Positions 33,545-44,236 of a stretch of DNA of 64,000 bases are shown here, piece after piece. Under the pieces are notes generated by a model, which saw only the letters and a list, made by a program, of their open reading frames with translations, did not search any database and was not told the origin of the DNA. Location: NCBI RefSeq assembly GCF_050947875.1, contig NC_134576.1, positions 58,346,255 through 58,410,254 of the forward strand. Direction: 5' to 3'. Position 1 is the stretch's first letter. Each line of letters begins with the position of its first letter. The position numbers and the translations under genes were made by a program. Origin of the DNA: Dermacentor variabilis. Taxonomy: Eukaryota > Arthropoda > Arachnida > Ixodida > Ixodidae.

Positions 33545-34345
33545 TCGCGACGGAACGCGCTTCTGTCGAGGCGTCAGAACTTATGTCGCTGCGACAAAAA
33601 CCAGCACATTTCTGTGTAGTCCCGACAGAGACTTCCTGCTGCGACGTCAGAATCGCTGTTGCAATAAAAAGTTGTTGCTGCGACTTCATACACTCTTGTG
33701 GTCGCGACAGAACGTTTCTCTTGCGACTACAGAACTCTTGGCCATCGCGACCGAGTGTTTCTGTTGCAACGTCAGAATTGCTGTCGTAAAGTCAGTCGCT
33801 ATCACGACAGAAAGCTGTTGTTGTGACTACAGAATTATTGTCACGACAGAACGTTTTTTTGCGACTTCAGAACTCTTCGTCGTCGCGACAGAATCTTTAT
33901 GAGGCGACGACAGAATTTCTGTCGTAACGTCAGAATCGCTGTCACAATAGAAAGCTGTTGTGACTACAGAACTCTTGTTGCCGTGACCGAAAGTTTCTGT
34001 TGCGACTTCAGAACTCTTCGTCGTCACGACAGAATCTTTCTATTGCGACGAGAGAATTTCTGTCGTAACGTCAGAATCACTGTCACGATAGAAAGCTGTT
34101 GTAACGACTTCAGAACTCTTGTTGACGCGACAGAACGTTTCTGTTGCGACTTCAGAACTCTTGGTCTTCGCGACAGAATGTTTCTGTTGCGACATCCGAA
34201 TTTCTGTCGTAACGTTAGAAATGTCTGTCGCAACTACAGAAACATCAGGAACTTCTGTCGTACAACAGAAATATCTGTAGCCGCGACAGTAATCTCTGTA
34301 GTTGCGACAAGAATTCCTGTTGTCTTTTTCAACTGGGTATCTTTA
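33545..34345. repeat. Array of TTTCTGTCG / CGACAGAAA-type units
   Basis: Some 800 bp are built of variants of two phrases, TTTCTGTTGCGACTTCAGAA and CTCTTGTCGTCGCGACAGAA, giving units of roughly 60-70 bp with strong internal dyad symmetry. Frames in several phases stay open only because of the repeat. The right end breaks into TTCCTGTTGTCTTTTTCAAC, a motif also present inverted at 27,741. It may be a satellite or the tandem interior of a non-autonomous DNA element. Confidence 0.75.
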
Positions 34346-35082
34346 GAGATTACGAATTGTATTAGTATGGGGCACAAATCACTGCACAAACATTTAGACC
34401 AAGAAAGGCATCCCTACCAGAGCTGCTGATGAATGCGGCGTTGGACAATATTTCTGTCTTCGTACAGCTTTAAAACGCTTAGGTTGATGTCGCAGTCCAA
34501 AAACGCGGACTCAGAATGTCTCTTGTTTTTTTTCATTTTAGGGCCTCAGTGAAAGAAGAAAGGAAGACTGCTTTCATGTCGTACTCTTTTCAGCTGTAGG
34601 TGCATATCTAAAGCGACAAGCCGCGACTAAGTAATAAAGCTATATCACTGCAGGTGCATGGCAATGACCCTATTAATCGCAAGCCAAGTGATGAACTGAA
34701 GTCATTCTTCAGCAGACGCTGTGAGCTTGATCTACAGCAAGGTGCTCATTGCTTGGTGCTCGTGTCCTCATCCCGAACTTTTCCTTCGCGTTGAAAGACA
34801 GTTCAGCCAAGGATATCCGGCTGCTTGCGGAACATGGAGGGAAAGAAATTAGAGCAGAAATCCTGTTCGATAATTACCTAGCTCAATGCGAAGCATTTCG
34901 TGCCTGCACATGGCGCAAATCCAGAAAGAACTCACGTCTGTCTGGGGAAACACTGGCTCGAAGACCATCGCATGCGTGGGCCGCCACACCCTGATGACAG
35001 ACATTCGCTACGAGAGACTGTCGCAGACGCTATACGCAGCAAGAAATTCGTCTTCAACAAAGAGCTCTTGAAAGTGCGCACA
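34346..35082. other. No gene recognised
   Basis: Three overlapping frames of 60-90 residues (34,749-35,169) show no known motif. The last runs into the SINE, so it is unlikely to be real. Confidence 0.45.
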
Positions 35083-35318
35083 CCCGCCGTGCTTGCTCAG
35101 TGGCAATGGTGTTGGGCTGCTGAGCACGCGGTCGCGGGATTGAATTCCGGCGACGGCAAACGCATTTAGGTGGGGGCGAAATGCGAAAACATCTGTTTAC
35201 TTAGATTTAGGTGCACGTTAAAGAACCCCAGGTGGTGGAAATTTCGGGAGTCCTGCACTACGGCGTGCCTCACAATAAGAAATTGGTTTTGGCACGTAGA
35301 ACCTCATAATATAATTTT
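35083..35318 (+). mobile_element. Ruka-like SINE, near full length
   Basis: The tRNA-like head shows A-box sequence (CAGTGGCAATGGTGTTGGGC) and a B box (GCGGGATTGAATTCC). The body follows with TGCACGTTAAAGAACCCCAG, GGTGG, CTACGGCGTGCCTCA and TTTTGGCACGTAGAACCTCA, ending in an AT-rich tail. Length (about 235 bp) and order fit the tick Ruka family as I remember it. Transcription would be by RNA polymerase III from the internal boxes; mobility would depend on a partner LINE. Confidence 0.8.
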
Positions 35319-35861
35319 TAATGTTCGCGTCTGCGTTGCGTATGTGGCGGGGCTCCTATCAGTGCCGCTTGGTCTCGACTGCCCGTTCAAATGTTGTTCG
35401 CTTGGAATGGCACTGCAAATCGGCTGCACATCGCTTCTTTTGTGATCACAGTCGGCACCCACGCCTATGTTGCCGCCACGATGACGCACTAATAAATAGC
35501 TGGATGACAGCGTCATGTCCGTAAGTACACAGGTGAGCATAACTTAAAGAAACCTTGCGCACCAAGAGTTCTGGCCAACCTCAATGGTCGCAGTGGACCC
35601 TCATCCATGCGATTATCATGTGGACAATGCGAAACAGTCCTACAACGACTCCTGGCGTAGACGCGGCTTTTAATGAGTTATCATGAGCTAATGATCATGT
35701 TTATTTAGGGGACGTCAACACCACCGTAGATACTGCTTTTAAAGCTAAGAGAAAGCAAAGTGAGAGTGTCGTTGAAGAATTCTTATAGATATTCAAGTGG
35801 ATTTTGGCGATTTGTCTGCTTATAATACCTAATGTATATGTTTATACTCTAAAGAATTAAT
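35319..35861. other. No gene recognised
   Basis: There is no domain or repeat that I can support. Confidence 0.5.
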
Positions 35862-36725
35862 TCACAGATGTGCACCAATGTGAGCAACTGGTACAACAAA
35901 GACGTCGAAGTTCTGCGAGCGAGTCATCGCACCATTGTGAAATACATTACCCGGTTTTAATCGAGGCGAGGAAGAGTTCTTGCGATTGCTGTACACGTGT
36001 TCTAGCAGAGGCTGCACTGAAATGGACAACCTCACCGTAGTGCATCGAGCGCAACTTCCACTGACACTTCGCACCTTGAGTAAAAGTAAGGCGTCCGAAC
36101 TTCAAAGCGAAAGTTTCTTTTCCTTTTTCTTTGACTTCATCACCGCTGCTGCTGCTTCGGTAGCTACTCCTTCTATCTTAAAAGCCGCGGCTGGAGGTGG
36201 TATAGAGCGTGCATATAAATGGCAGGAGCGTGGAAAGGAGGAAAGGTGACTCTAGAACGTCGTTTTGAATTTTCACTGTCTCTAATGTGCACACTGCCTT
36301 TTGGAGCTACTCGGCCGCACCATATTACCCTAGTGATAGCTGTAATGATCCGTGATTCCCCGTAAAAGCATTGCAGAAACTCGAATACTAGTTCTTCGTG
36401 TGGTCCACGCCGCAGGGATAATAGCGAACACTGCAGTGCAGCCTTCGAGTCACTGAATATTGGCCATCTTGGAGGTTGTTCTTAGCTGGCGAGATGACGT
36501 GCAGCGCGAAGAGCTGCAAGTTCCACAGCCATCAGTGTCGTTGGGTGATATGTCTTGAAACTCATGGTGGTGGCTTTCGCTGGAACAACCATGGCTCAAG
36601 AGGAACACTGCATTATTGCCGATCCATCAGTATAAATATGTACGAGGTTGGCGTACCTCTCGTGCAAAAGGAGCAGAGTTAGTTGTTTAGGAGCAGGTGA
36701 AGACAGCTCAGATTTTTTCCTGATT
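35862..36725 (-). mobile_element. I-like LINE relic with RNase H
   Basis: Translated on the minus strand with stops ignored, 36,330-36,645 reads VHIYTDGSA, then LMAVELAALRAARHL, then PIFSDSKAALQCSLLSLRRG. These are the Asp, Glu and Asp motifs of the RNase H domain found in I-clade LINEs. Two in-frame stops are present (after QCSS and after RHLAS). Further on, a C-terminal region with CARC (about 36,050) and, in another frame, LARRTSTSLLYQLLT is readable. It is 5' truncated and old. This differs from the LINE at 20,931. Confidence 0.65.
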
Positions 36726-36915
36726 TCTGGTGCGGTGAGGTGCACTGCAGCTCAAGCCAAACACCATTTATTAAAAGCATTTAATAGTAATAATGAAAGG
36801 CATTTATTAAAAAACATTCACATAAGAGTGTACGAGTTGTGTGCCTCCGTGGTTTTTCTGAGACAACAAATTGCCATTGGCAATAGTGACAGGCTTCCGC
36901 CTTTTCACACTTTAT

Positions 36916-36943
36916 GTTGAATTCCAATGGCGGAGTCGGAGCA
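36916..36943 (+). repeat. Candidate left TIR of Harbinger element
   Basis: It reads GTTGAATTCCAATGGCGGAG then TCGGAGCA. It matches the reverse complement of 47,918-47,945 except at two positions. Confidence 0.55.
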
Positions 36944-37050
36944 GCCGATGGACTCCGCGAGCGAGCACTCGATTCTGGCGTAGAGCGACGCCTCCAAATC
37001 CGCGAGTGGAAGAAAACCTGAGCCGCCGGAGCAAGGCGAAAACGGAACTT

Positions 37051-37055
37051 ATATT
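37051..37055. repeat. Target site duplication of the Gypsy element (left)
   Basis: ATATT here matches ATATT at 41,668-41,672. The LTR start is uncertain by about four bases, so the duplication is likely rather than certain. Confidence 0.6.
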
Positions 37056-37470
37056 GACATGTGTACGTGTCTTTTCGGGCGACACGTTTTGCCGCCTAAC
37101 AAATGTTATCGCACAACGCGCGACGCGCCTGCATGTATCCGAAGTTTCTGGAAAGTTATCGATGCTTCTATCCGCAGTGTGTTGTCGCCGAACCTTGGGT
37201 TATCTGATTTCATCGCTTGACGCGAATGTTGTAGAACTTTGTAGAAGGCATGCGGGATCCGACGATTAGTCTGGAAAATTCGATGACTACTGTATAAAAG
37301 CCGACGCGCTTGCCCCGCTGATCAGATTTTCGACGATCGCCGTGCGTGTTCGCCGCTATCGTTGTGCTATAAGTGTAGCCTGTTTTGTGGGCACAGGTTC
37401 GCCCAATAAAAGTTAGTTTTGTCGTTCACAGTATTGCTACTGTGTTCTTTGACGTCACGACCACGTGACA
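37056..37470 (+). repeat. 5' LTR of Gypsy element
   Basis: It ends CACGTGACA. It contains a TATA-like box TATAAAA (37,293-37,299) and a polyadenylation signal AATAAA (37,405-37,410) in the order expected for U3-R. The sequence after the LTR (TCTGGTGGAGGTGC) begins with a TGG that could start the primer binding site; I cannot name the tRNA. Confidence 0.93.
37293..37299 (+). promoter_or_regulatory. TATA-like box in 5' LTR
   Basis: TATAAAA lies about 110 bp upstream of AATAAA, a suitable place for the U3 promoter of the element. The same motif is kept in the 3' LTR at 41,490-41,496. Confidence 0.6.
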
Positions 37471-37474
37471 TCTG

Positions 37475-40400
37475 GTGGAGGTGCTTTGCTCCGGAAAACT
37501 AAAAGCAGCAACCGATGGAGGTGTGGTTGCTGTTCGTCGAACTGACGAAGATCCTCCGCCTCCGACGAAGACATCGGAGAAACTACCTCGACGACATAAC
37601 GACACGCCGCCGTCCCGGCGAAGTCTGGAAGCAAAGACTACGATGATGAAAGACGACCTGATGACGCGACGTTCCAGCTTCAGTTCAACACGACGCATCC
37701 GTGATCCGACGCCGAGACCTAACTGCAACGCCAGACAAAGAACTACCGACCTCGACGTGCTTCTCGACGGCCACGCAGTTACCGCCTTAATGGACACAAG
37801 GGCCGATTACTCCGTAATGAGTGGACACATCGCCGCCCAGTTGAAGAAAGTTAAAACTGCATGGGAAGACCCTCAAATTCGAACGGCTGGTGGACATCTC
37901 ATCACACCGACTGGAACCAACATGGCAAGAATAACCATTCATGACAGGACTTACCCTGCCACCTTCGTTATCCTCCAACAGTGTTCACGAGACATCATTC
38001 TCGGTATGGACTTCCTGAACCAACACGGCGCAATAATCGACCTAAAGTCGAAGTTAATAACGCTGTCGGAAGATAAAGCGATACTGCCGGAGAGCCCTCG
38101 TAATCACCACGGCTTGAGCGTGCTCGAAGATCAAGTGAGCATCCCGCCTCGCTCCAGCATTGTTATTTCGGTCGGCACCGAAACACCCGCTGACGTAGAA
38201 GGCGTCATCGAAGGTGACCAGCGTCTACTGCTAGACCGTGAAATTTGCGTCGCAAGAGGGATCGCTCGACTGCATGGAGGGAAAATTGAAGTGTTGCTGA
38301 CAAAATTCAGCCAGGAGTTCAAGCACATCAACAAGGGCACGACGATAACGTACATCGAGGAAATTCTGGAAACCAGTAATGCGTTTGTCCTCTCGGATTC
38401 CGCAGCATCTTCGCCGACGACGATGGTTCCCGAACCAGACTACGATATTAATCCAAGTCTCCCCGTGATTAAGCAACAGCAGCTCAGAAGTCTGCTCCGA
38501 CGATACAAAGGCTGCTTTTCGACGTCATCGAGGATTCGGCAAACACCAGTTGTCAAGTATCGCATAATCACCGAGGAGTGCGCTAGACCACTCCGCCAGA
38601 GTCCTTACCGAGTTTCACCGCGAGAACGTGCAGCTATAAGAGAACAAGTTGAAGAAATGCTGCGCAACGACACCATCCTGCAGTCTAAAAGCCCGTGGGC
38701 ATCCTATGTTGCCCTGGTAAAGAAAAAGGACGGAACCCTACGTTTCTGCGTCGATTATCGTCGTCTGAACAAGATCACGAAGAAGGACATATACCCCCTC
38801 CCACGAATAGACGACGCATTGGATCGGCTCTGCAACGCTAAATACTTCTCGTCAGTGGACCTCAAGTCTGGCTATTGGCAAATAGAAGTCGACGAAAGAG
38901 ATCGCGAAAACACGGCCTTCATCACCCCAGACGGCCTCTACAAGTTCAAGGTTATGCCATTCGGACTGTGCTCGGCGCCTTCAACGTTCCAGCGCGTCAT
39001 GAACCCGGTGTTAGCAGGATTGAAGTGGTAGACCTGTCTCGTTTACTTGGATGACGTCGCCGTCTTCGTCGGAAATCTCGACGATCACCTCAAGTGGCTT
39101 GCGACAGTACTAGAGGCCATCAAGTCGTCAGGGCTTACTCTGAAGCCGGAAAAATGCCGCTTCGCTTACGATGAGCTTCTGTTCCTAGGCCACGTAATCA
39201 ACAAATCTGGTGTCCGTCCAGACCCGCAAAAGATAGCTGCAATCGCACAGTTTCCGCAATCCATCAACAAGAAGGCAGAGCGTAGATTCCTTCGCAGGTG
39301 TGCCTACTACAGGCGCTTTGTCAACGACTTTTCACGCATCGCCGAGCCGTTGACAAGTCTAACTAAATGTGATGTTGAGTTCAAGTGGGAAACGCCGCAG
39401 GCCGACGTATTTGAAGAACTCAAACGACGCATGCAGTCGCCGCCGGTATTTGCGCACTTCGACGAGTACGCCGATACAGAAATCCCTACTGACGCCAGTA
39501 GCCTAGGCCTCGGTGCCGTTCTAGCCCAGAGGAGAAACGGAGTCGAACAGGTGATAGCTTACGCTAGCCGGTCGCTGTCAAAAGCGGAAGGCAACTATTC
39601 TACGACCGAAAAGGAATGCCTCGCCATCGTTTGGGCTACAGCTAAATTTCGCCCTTATCTTTATGGCAGGCCATTCAAAGTCGTCAGTGACTATCACGCA
39701 TTGTGTTGGCTAGCGAATATAAAGGATTCTTCAGGACGACTGGCGCGGTGGAGCCTCAGACTACAAGAATACGACCTCACTGTAAGCTACAAGTACGGAC
39801 AAAAACACTCCCATGCCGATTGCCTATCACGCGCCCTCATTGACCCGCCGCCGCAAGGCGAGAATGACGACGCCTTCCTTGGAATGATAAGCGCGGAAGA
39901 CTTCGCTGAACAGCAACGGGCACACCCGGAGCTAAACGGCCTTGTCGCATATTTGGAAGGGCACACCGACGTTGTCCCCAGGGCATTTAGGCGCGGGTTA
40001 TCTTCCTTCACGCTTCAAAACAATCTACTCGTGAAGAAGAACTTCTCACAAGTCCGCGCCAACTACCTTCTTGTTGTCCCGTCAGGATTTCGTCCAGAAG
40101 TATTGCACGCCCTACATGACGATCCGATCTCTGGACACCTCGGATATTCCCGGACACTATCGAGGATACAAGAAAAGTATTATTGGCCGCGCCTGACCGC
40201 CGACGTCGCTCGTTATGTCAGAACATGCCGAGACTGTCAGTGACGCAAGACTCCGCCGACAAGGCCAGCCGGATTACTACAGCCAATCGAGCCTCCTTGC
40301 CAACCATTCCAGCAGATCGGGATGGACTTGCTGGGACCCTTTCCGACGTCAACCGGAAATAAGTGGATCGTCGTGGCGACGGACTACCTCACCCGCTTCG

Positions 40401-41218
40401 CCGAAACTAAAGCACTACCGAAAGGTAGCGCAGCCGAAGTAGCGAAATTCTTTGTCGATAACATCCTGCTGCGACATGGCGCCCCAGAAGTCCTCATCAC
40501 CGACAGAGGAACGGCCTTTACAGCGGAGCTCACCCAAGCCATTCTGAAATACAGTCAGACAAGGCACAGAAGGACAACGGCCTACCATCCGCAGACGAAT
40601 GGGCTTACGGAGCGGCTGAATAAGACCCTCGCCGACATGCTACCGATGTACGTCGACGTCGAACGCAAGACTTGGGATGCCGTCCTGCCGTACGTAACAT
40701 TCGCTTACAACACGGCGGTGCAAGAAACAACACAGATCACGCCGTTCAAGTTGGTTTACGGCAGGAAACCGACGACGACTCTCGACGCCATGCTGCCGCA
40801 CGTCACTGACGAGGAGAACGTTGACGTCCCTACCTATCTCCAGCGCGCCGAAGAAGCCGGACAGCTCGCCCGCCTGAGGATCAAGAACCAGCAGAGGACC
40901 GACAGCCGACACTACAACCTGCGACGACGCTTCGTCGACTACCAGCCCGGCGACCGTGTTTGGTTACGGACCCCGATACGCCGACGAGGGCTCAGTGAGA
41001 AACTACTCCGGCGCTATTTCGGACCCTACAAGGTCATCCGACTTATTGGCGCTCTGGATTATGAGGTCGTGCCAGACGGCATTTCGCATTCACAGCGGCG
41101 CCGCGCACGATCTGGAGTGGTCCACGTGGTGTTCCTTAAACCTTTTACGGACGCTGACGAAATTCCTTATTTTTGTTGTTTTCTTTGCTACGGGTGTTTT
41201 TCTTTCGTTTGTATGTAG
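37475..41218 (+). pseudogene. Gypsy pol polyprotein (PR-RT-RH-IN) with two stops
   Basis: One reading frame runs the whole length. It contains: protease (about 37,740-38,000, active site MDTRADYSVM, where the usual DTG has become DTR); RT (about 38,580-39,080, KKKDGTLRFCVDYRRLN, MPFGLCSAPSTFQ, VYLDDVAVF); RNase H (39,440-39,835, TDASSLGLGAVLAQ, TEKECLAIVWA, HSHADCLSRA); integrase zinc module (H...H, CRDC, 40,105-40,240); core (MDLLGPFP, ITDRGTAF, Glu in GLTERLNK) and a basic C-terminal region. TAG at 39,029 lies just before the YLDD box, and TGA at 40,241 follows the zinc module. Both fit C-to-T changes. The altered protease and the stops make it inactive. Confidence 0.95.
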
Positions 41219-41237
41219 CATCGGGTCGATGCTCTTT

Positions 41238-41247
41238 AAGAGGGGGG
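41238..41247 (+). other. Polypurine tract of Gypsy element
   Basis: AAGAGGGGGG lies just upstream of the 3' LTR, where plus-strand DNA synthesis is primed. The few bases between this tract and the assigned LTR start (41,252) suggest the true LTR may begin nearer 41,248. Confidence 0.75.
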
Positions 41248-41251
41248 TACC

Positions 41252-41667
41252 GACACGTGTACTTGTCTTTATCGGGCGACACGTTTTGCCGCCTAACAAA
41301 TGTTATCGCACAGCGCGGGACGCGCCTGCATGTATCCGAAGTTTCTGGAAAGTTATCGATGCTTCTATCCGCAGTGTGTTGTCGCCGAACCTTGGGTTAT
41401 CTGATTTCATCGCTTGACGCGAATGTTGTAGAACTTTGTAGAAGGCACGTGGGATCCGACGATTAGTCTGGAAAATTCGATGACTACTGTATAAAAGCCG
41501 ACGCGCTTGACCCGCTGATCAGATTTTCGACAATCGCCGAGCGTGTTCGCCGCTATCGTTGTGCCATAAGTGTAGCCTGTTTTGTTGGCACAGGTTCGCC
41601 CAATAAAAGTTAGTTTTGTCGCTCACAGTATTGCTACTGTGTTCTTTGACGTCACGACCGCGTGACA
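41252..41667 (+). repeat. 3' LTR of Gypsy element
   Basis: It is the counterpart of 37,056-37,470, with TATAAAA at 41,490 and AATAAA at 41,602, ending CGCGTGACA. ATATT follows at 41,668-41,672. Confidence 0.93.
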
Positions 41668-41672
41668 ATATT

Positions 41673-42715
41673 GCCGAGTTACCCAGGATACCTTGCGTGT
41701 TGTCATTTCCTTCCGCTGTTTGCTCCCGGCACCTCCGCGCCAGTCACTTGTCTCTTCAGCTCAGCGCCATTCAGCTGTTGTTTTTTCAAAAGTGCGGAAT
41801 GGATATCTCGGCAAGCGTGCAGCGGCTTTTGCTTCCTGTGGTGAGCACACAGGATGGGGACAAACATGGTAGGTGTCTTCGTAACTTGAACGCTGTGCTG
41901 TAAGTTCAATGCAACGAACTTGTTCGGTGGGGCAATTGTCTGTTGACGCTATATTTCAGCTGCGTAGTTGCTTTACTGCTGATGTGGTCGTTTCACTCAA
42001 ACGCATTGCATCCGTCATTGTATTGTGCATTTTCCTGCGTGTCCATCGTGGGTCAGAAGTAGTTGTCTAGCTTTATATGTCGCGAAGAAGCAATGAAGCA
42101 GTGTCAAGTGTCTGAGAATTTGTCTCCCACGAAATTTTAGCGGAGGTATCAGTGCGAGTGCACATTCTGCTGCCGAATGGAGTTGTGCTGTTATGTAGGT
42201 CAGGACGGTAATTGCATCCAATTTTCGAATCAGTCTCCGTGCCACAGAAATCTACAAATTGCTTTTCCTGAAGCGTCACTGTCGATTTACGGCCAGAAGG
42301 ACCGTACGGTAATATTGATTAACAGCCACCTGATCAGGAACGTTGCATCATGCTAAGCGTGTGTAATTTAATCAAGAATGTGCACCATGTGTTCAGCAAA
42401 TATTGAACTTGCGTGGCACCGTGCATTTTTATATTACGCTATTATTCAAAATTTCGTGTTCAGATGAGGTAGCGCAGCAAACAGTGAGTCATTTTGCCAA
42501 GCTGTGTTAGGAGGTCTGTCATGGCTTAATTAATTGCTTATGTAGTTGCATGAAATGCACGTGGTGGTTCAATGTACTGCAACATGTCACAGAATGCAAC
42601 TTCGTAATGATTGTGGCTTCATATATGCCACCTTTGTGAATCCAGGGCAATGAATAATGTTGCATTTGGTTTTTCCATCAACAGTGCCGGAACAGAGCCG
42701 AAAGAATGATCAACG
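41673..42715. other. Harbinger interior; possible short 5' exon at 41,799-41,868
   Basis: ATG at 41,799 opens MDISASVQRLLLPVVSTQDG and runs to a donor-like ATG|GTAGGT at 41,868. It could be an exon of the Myb-like gene, but the linking exon carrying the rest of the DNA-binding domain is not seen. The remainder is AT-rich and non-coding. Confidence 0.3.
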
Positions 42716-43345
42716 CAGTGAGTTCGTTTATGATGACATATTATTTATTTATTGATATTGTTAGCCCAAAAGCCGATACAGGATGGAGAAATCGTAAAAT
42801 GAGCTTCAAAAGATCGCTGCAAACACGAGCACTATACAAATCAAACCAGCAAATACAATCGCTTAATGCAGCTGTAAAACCTCTACAACTAGCTCATGCC
42901 CTTCTTGTTTGCAGTTACAGGCTGTGAACGGAAACAAAGCTGCTATTTGATTATTATGAGCAGTACTTTGCTGAGATTGGACCATTGAAAAAAATTCAGA
43001 AATAACAAGCTAATGTTCAGCCAAATTGCAGCCCAGTGAGTCCATTTATGATGACATATTATTTATTTATTGATACTGTTAGCCCAAAGGCCGATACAGG
43101 ATGGAGAAATCATTAAATAAGCTTAAGAAGATAGCTGCAAACACGGGCACTACACAAATCAAACCATAAAATACACTAGCTTAATGCATCTGTAACACCT
43201 CTACAACTACCTCATGTACTTTTCGTTTCCAAGAAAAGGTTGTGAATGGGCAGCCGGGGAAAGAAATCTGCTATTTGATTATTATGAGCAATACTTTGCT
43301 GAGATTGGGCCGTTGAAAATATTCAAAAATAGAAAGCTAATGTAG
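42716..43345. repeat. Tandem duplication, about 318-bp unit
   Basis: Unit A (42,716-43,033) and unit B (43,034-43,345) share TTTATGATGACATATTATTT, AGGATGGAGAAATC and CTATTTGATTATTATGAGCA. The phrase ATTGATATTGTTAGCCC on + resembles LINE/SINE 3' ends on the other strand, so a duplicated retroelement tail is possible. Confidence 0.85.
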
Positions 43346-43382
43346 CCAACTAATGTAGCCGAATTGCAGCCAACATTACAGA

Positions 43383-44147
43383 GGCACTCAGAGTTCTAAA
43401 AACCGGTGAGCAGTGCTGCAGCCGCTATAAAACTATCATGCGTAGAAAAAGAAGCGGTACAGCCCACAACAACAAATCCGGGAATTCCCCGTGTGAAGTG
43501 TCTTTTGAGGATGAAGTAGCCAGAATACGCTGTCTAGGCGACAGCCTCGAGCCCGAAGAGCTGAGGGACAGCTCTCGTGTTGTTGCTGTTAAGAGGCCAG
43601 CCAGCCAGGCCTCGGCCAGCCAGGCCTCGGCCAGCCAGGCGTCGGCCATCCAGGCGTCGGCCAGCCATGCGTCGGCCAGCCATGCGTCGGCCAGCCAGGC
43701 GTCGGCCAGCCAGGCGTCGGCCAGCCCAGCATCAGACAGCCCAGCGTCGACCAGCCAAGCATCAGACAGCCAGGAGTCTGCAAGCTTAGCGCCGAGCCAA
43801 GCATTGACAAAGGAGCCTATGCCCAAAAAGCTAAGCCCTCAGGTTCCAGAATGCTGGATATGAAGGTATTCTTCGATGAAATGAGCAAAATTCAAGAAGA
43901 AAAAGAAGAAAAAAACGAGCTGCACGGGAACAAGAAAGAGAGAGGCGCCACCAAGAAACGCAAGAATAAAAGGATAGTATTCGGCAAGAAAAAGCAACAC
44001 ATTCGGAAAAAAATTAGGCTTCTAAGCCGTGCTCTTGGCCTTGAAGACGAGAAAAAAAATTCCAGTGTCCCAGAATATCGGCTTGTCCAAAGAAAAGTGT
44101 ACAGTGCCAAACATATGTTTGTGTATTTAAAGGGGGCCGCGCGTTAG
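43383..44147 (+). pseudogene. Harbinger-associated Myb-like DNA-binding protein (C-terminal exon)
   Basis: An acceptor-like ATTACAG precedes 43,383. The frame then reads LKTGEQCCSRYKTIMRRKRS, similar to the last helix of Myb/SANT (trihelix) domains, then NNKSGNSPCEVSFEDEVARI and [11 protein letters not shown] low-complexity Ser-Gln-Ala segment follows (43,600-43,790). A one-base frameshift near 43,850 then moves the frame to a Lys/Glu-rich helical tail (KVFFDEMSKIQEEKEEKNEL, 43,851-44,147). Such a protein partners the transposase in Harbinger elements, helping nuclear import and end binding. The N-terminal exon with the first Myb helices is not identified. Family assignment rests on motif style and on the transposase next door. 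Confidence 0.6.
43600..43745 (+). repeat. 15-bp coding minisatellite
   Basis: Units of about GCCAGCCAGGCGTCG repeat roughly ten times and encode Ser-Gln-Ala-Ser-Ala. Single-base variants (CAT for CAG, ATC for AGC) are spread among the units. Confidence 0.9.
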
Positions 44148-44236
44148 TACACATACCGCAGCCCCCAACAACTGCATGGACTGTATTTCGATGCACATTG
44201 GAGCTAGTGGTTCTCATGTTTACATCCAGGTAATTA

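Larger units (their letters stand above)
37056..41667 (+). mobile_element. Ty3/Gypsy LTR retrotransposon lacking gag
   Basis: Two LTRs of 415-416 bp enclose 3.8 kb with protease, reverse transcriptase, RNase H and integrase in the Gypsy order. No gag or zinc knuckle is present: the protease begins about 300 bp after the LTR. Two stops break pol. By eye the LTRs differ at about 13 positions plus one indel (near 3%), so the insertion is moderately old. It is flanked by ATATT on both sides and sits inside the proposed Harbinger element. Confidence 0.95.

Noticed and set aside
33582..34429. Arg/Cys-rich proteins from the TTTCTGTCG array
   Set aside because: Open frames in several phases on both strands are a consequence of the repeat unit.
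43577..43810. Pro-Arg or Trp-rich proteins in other frames of the minisatellite
   Set aside because: They are shadows of the 15-bp coding repeat; only the frame continuous with the Myb-like segment has flanking domain sequence.
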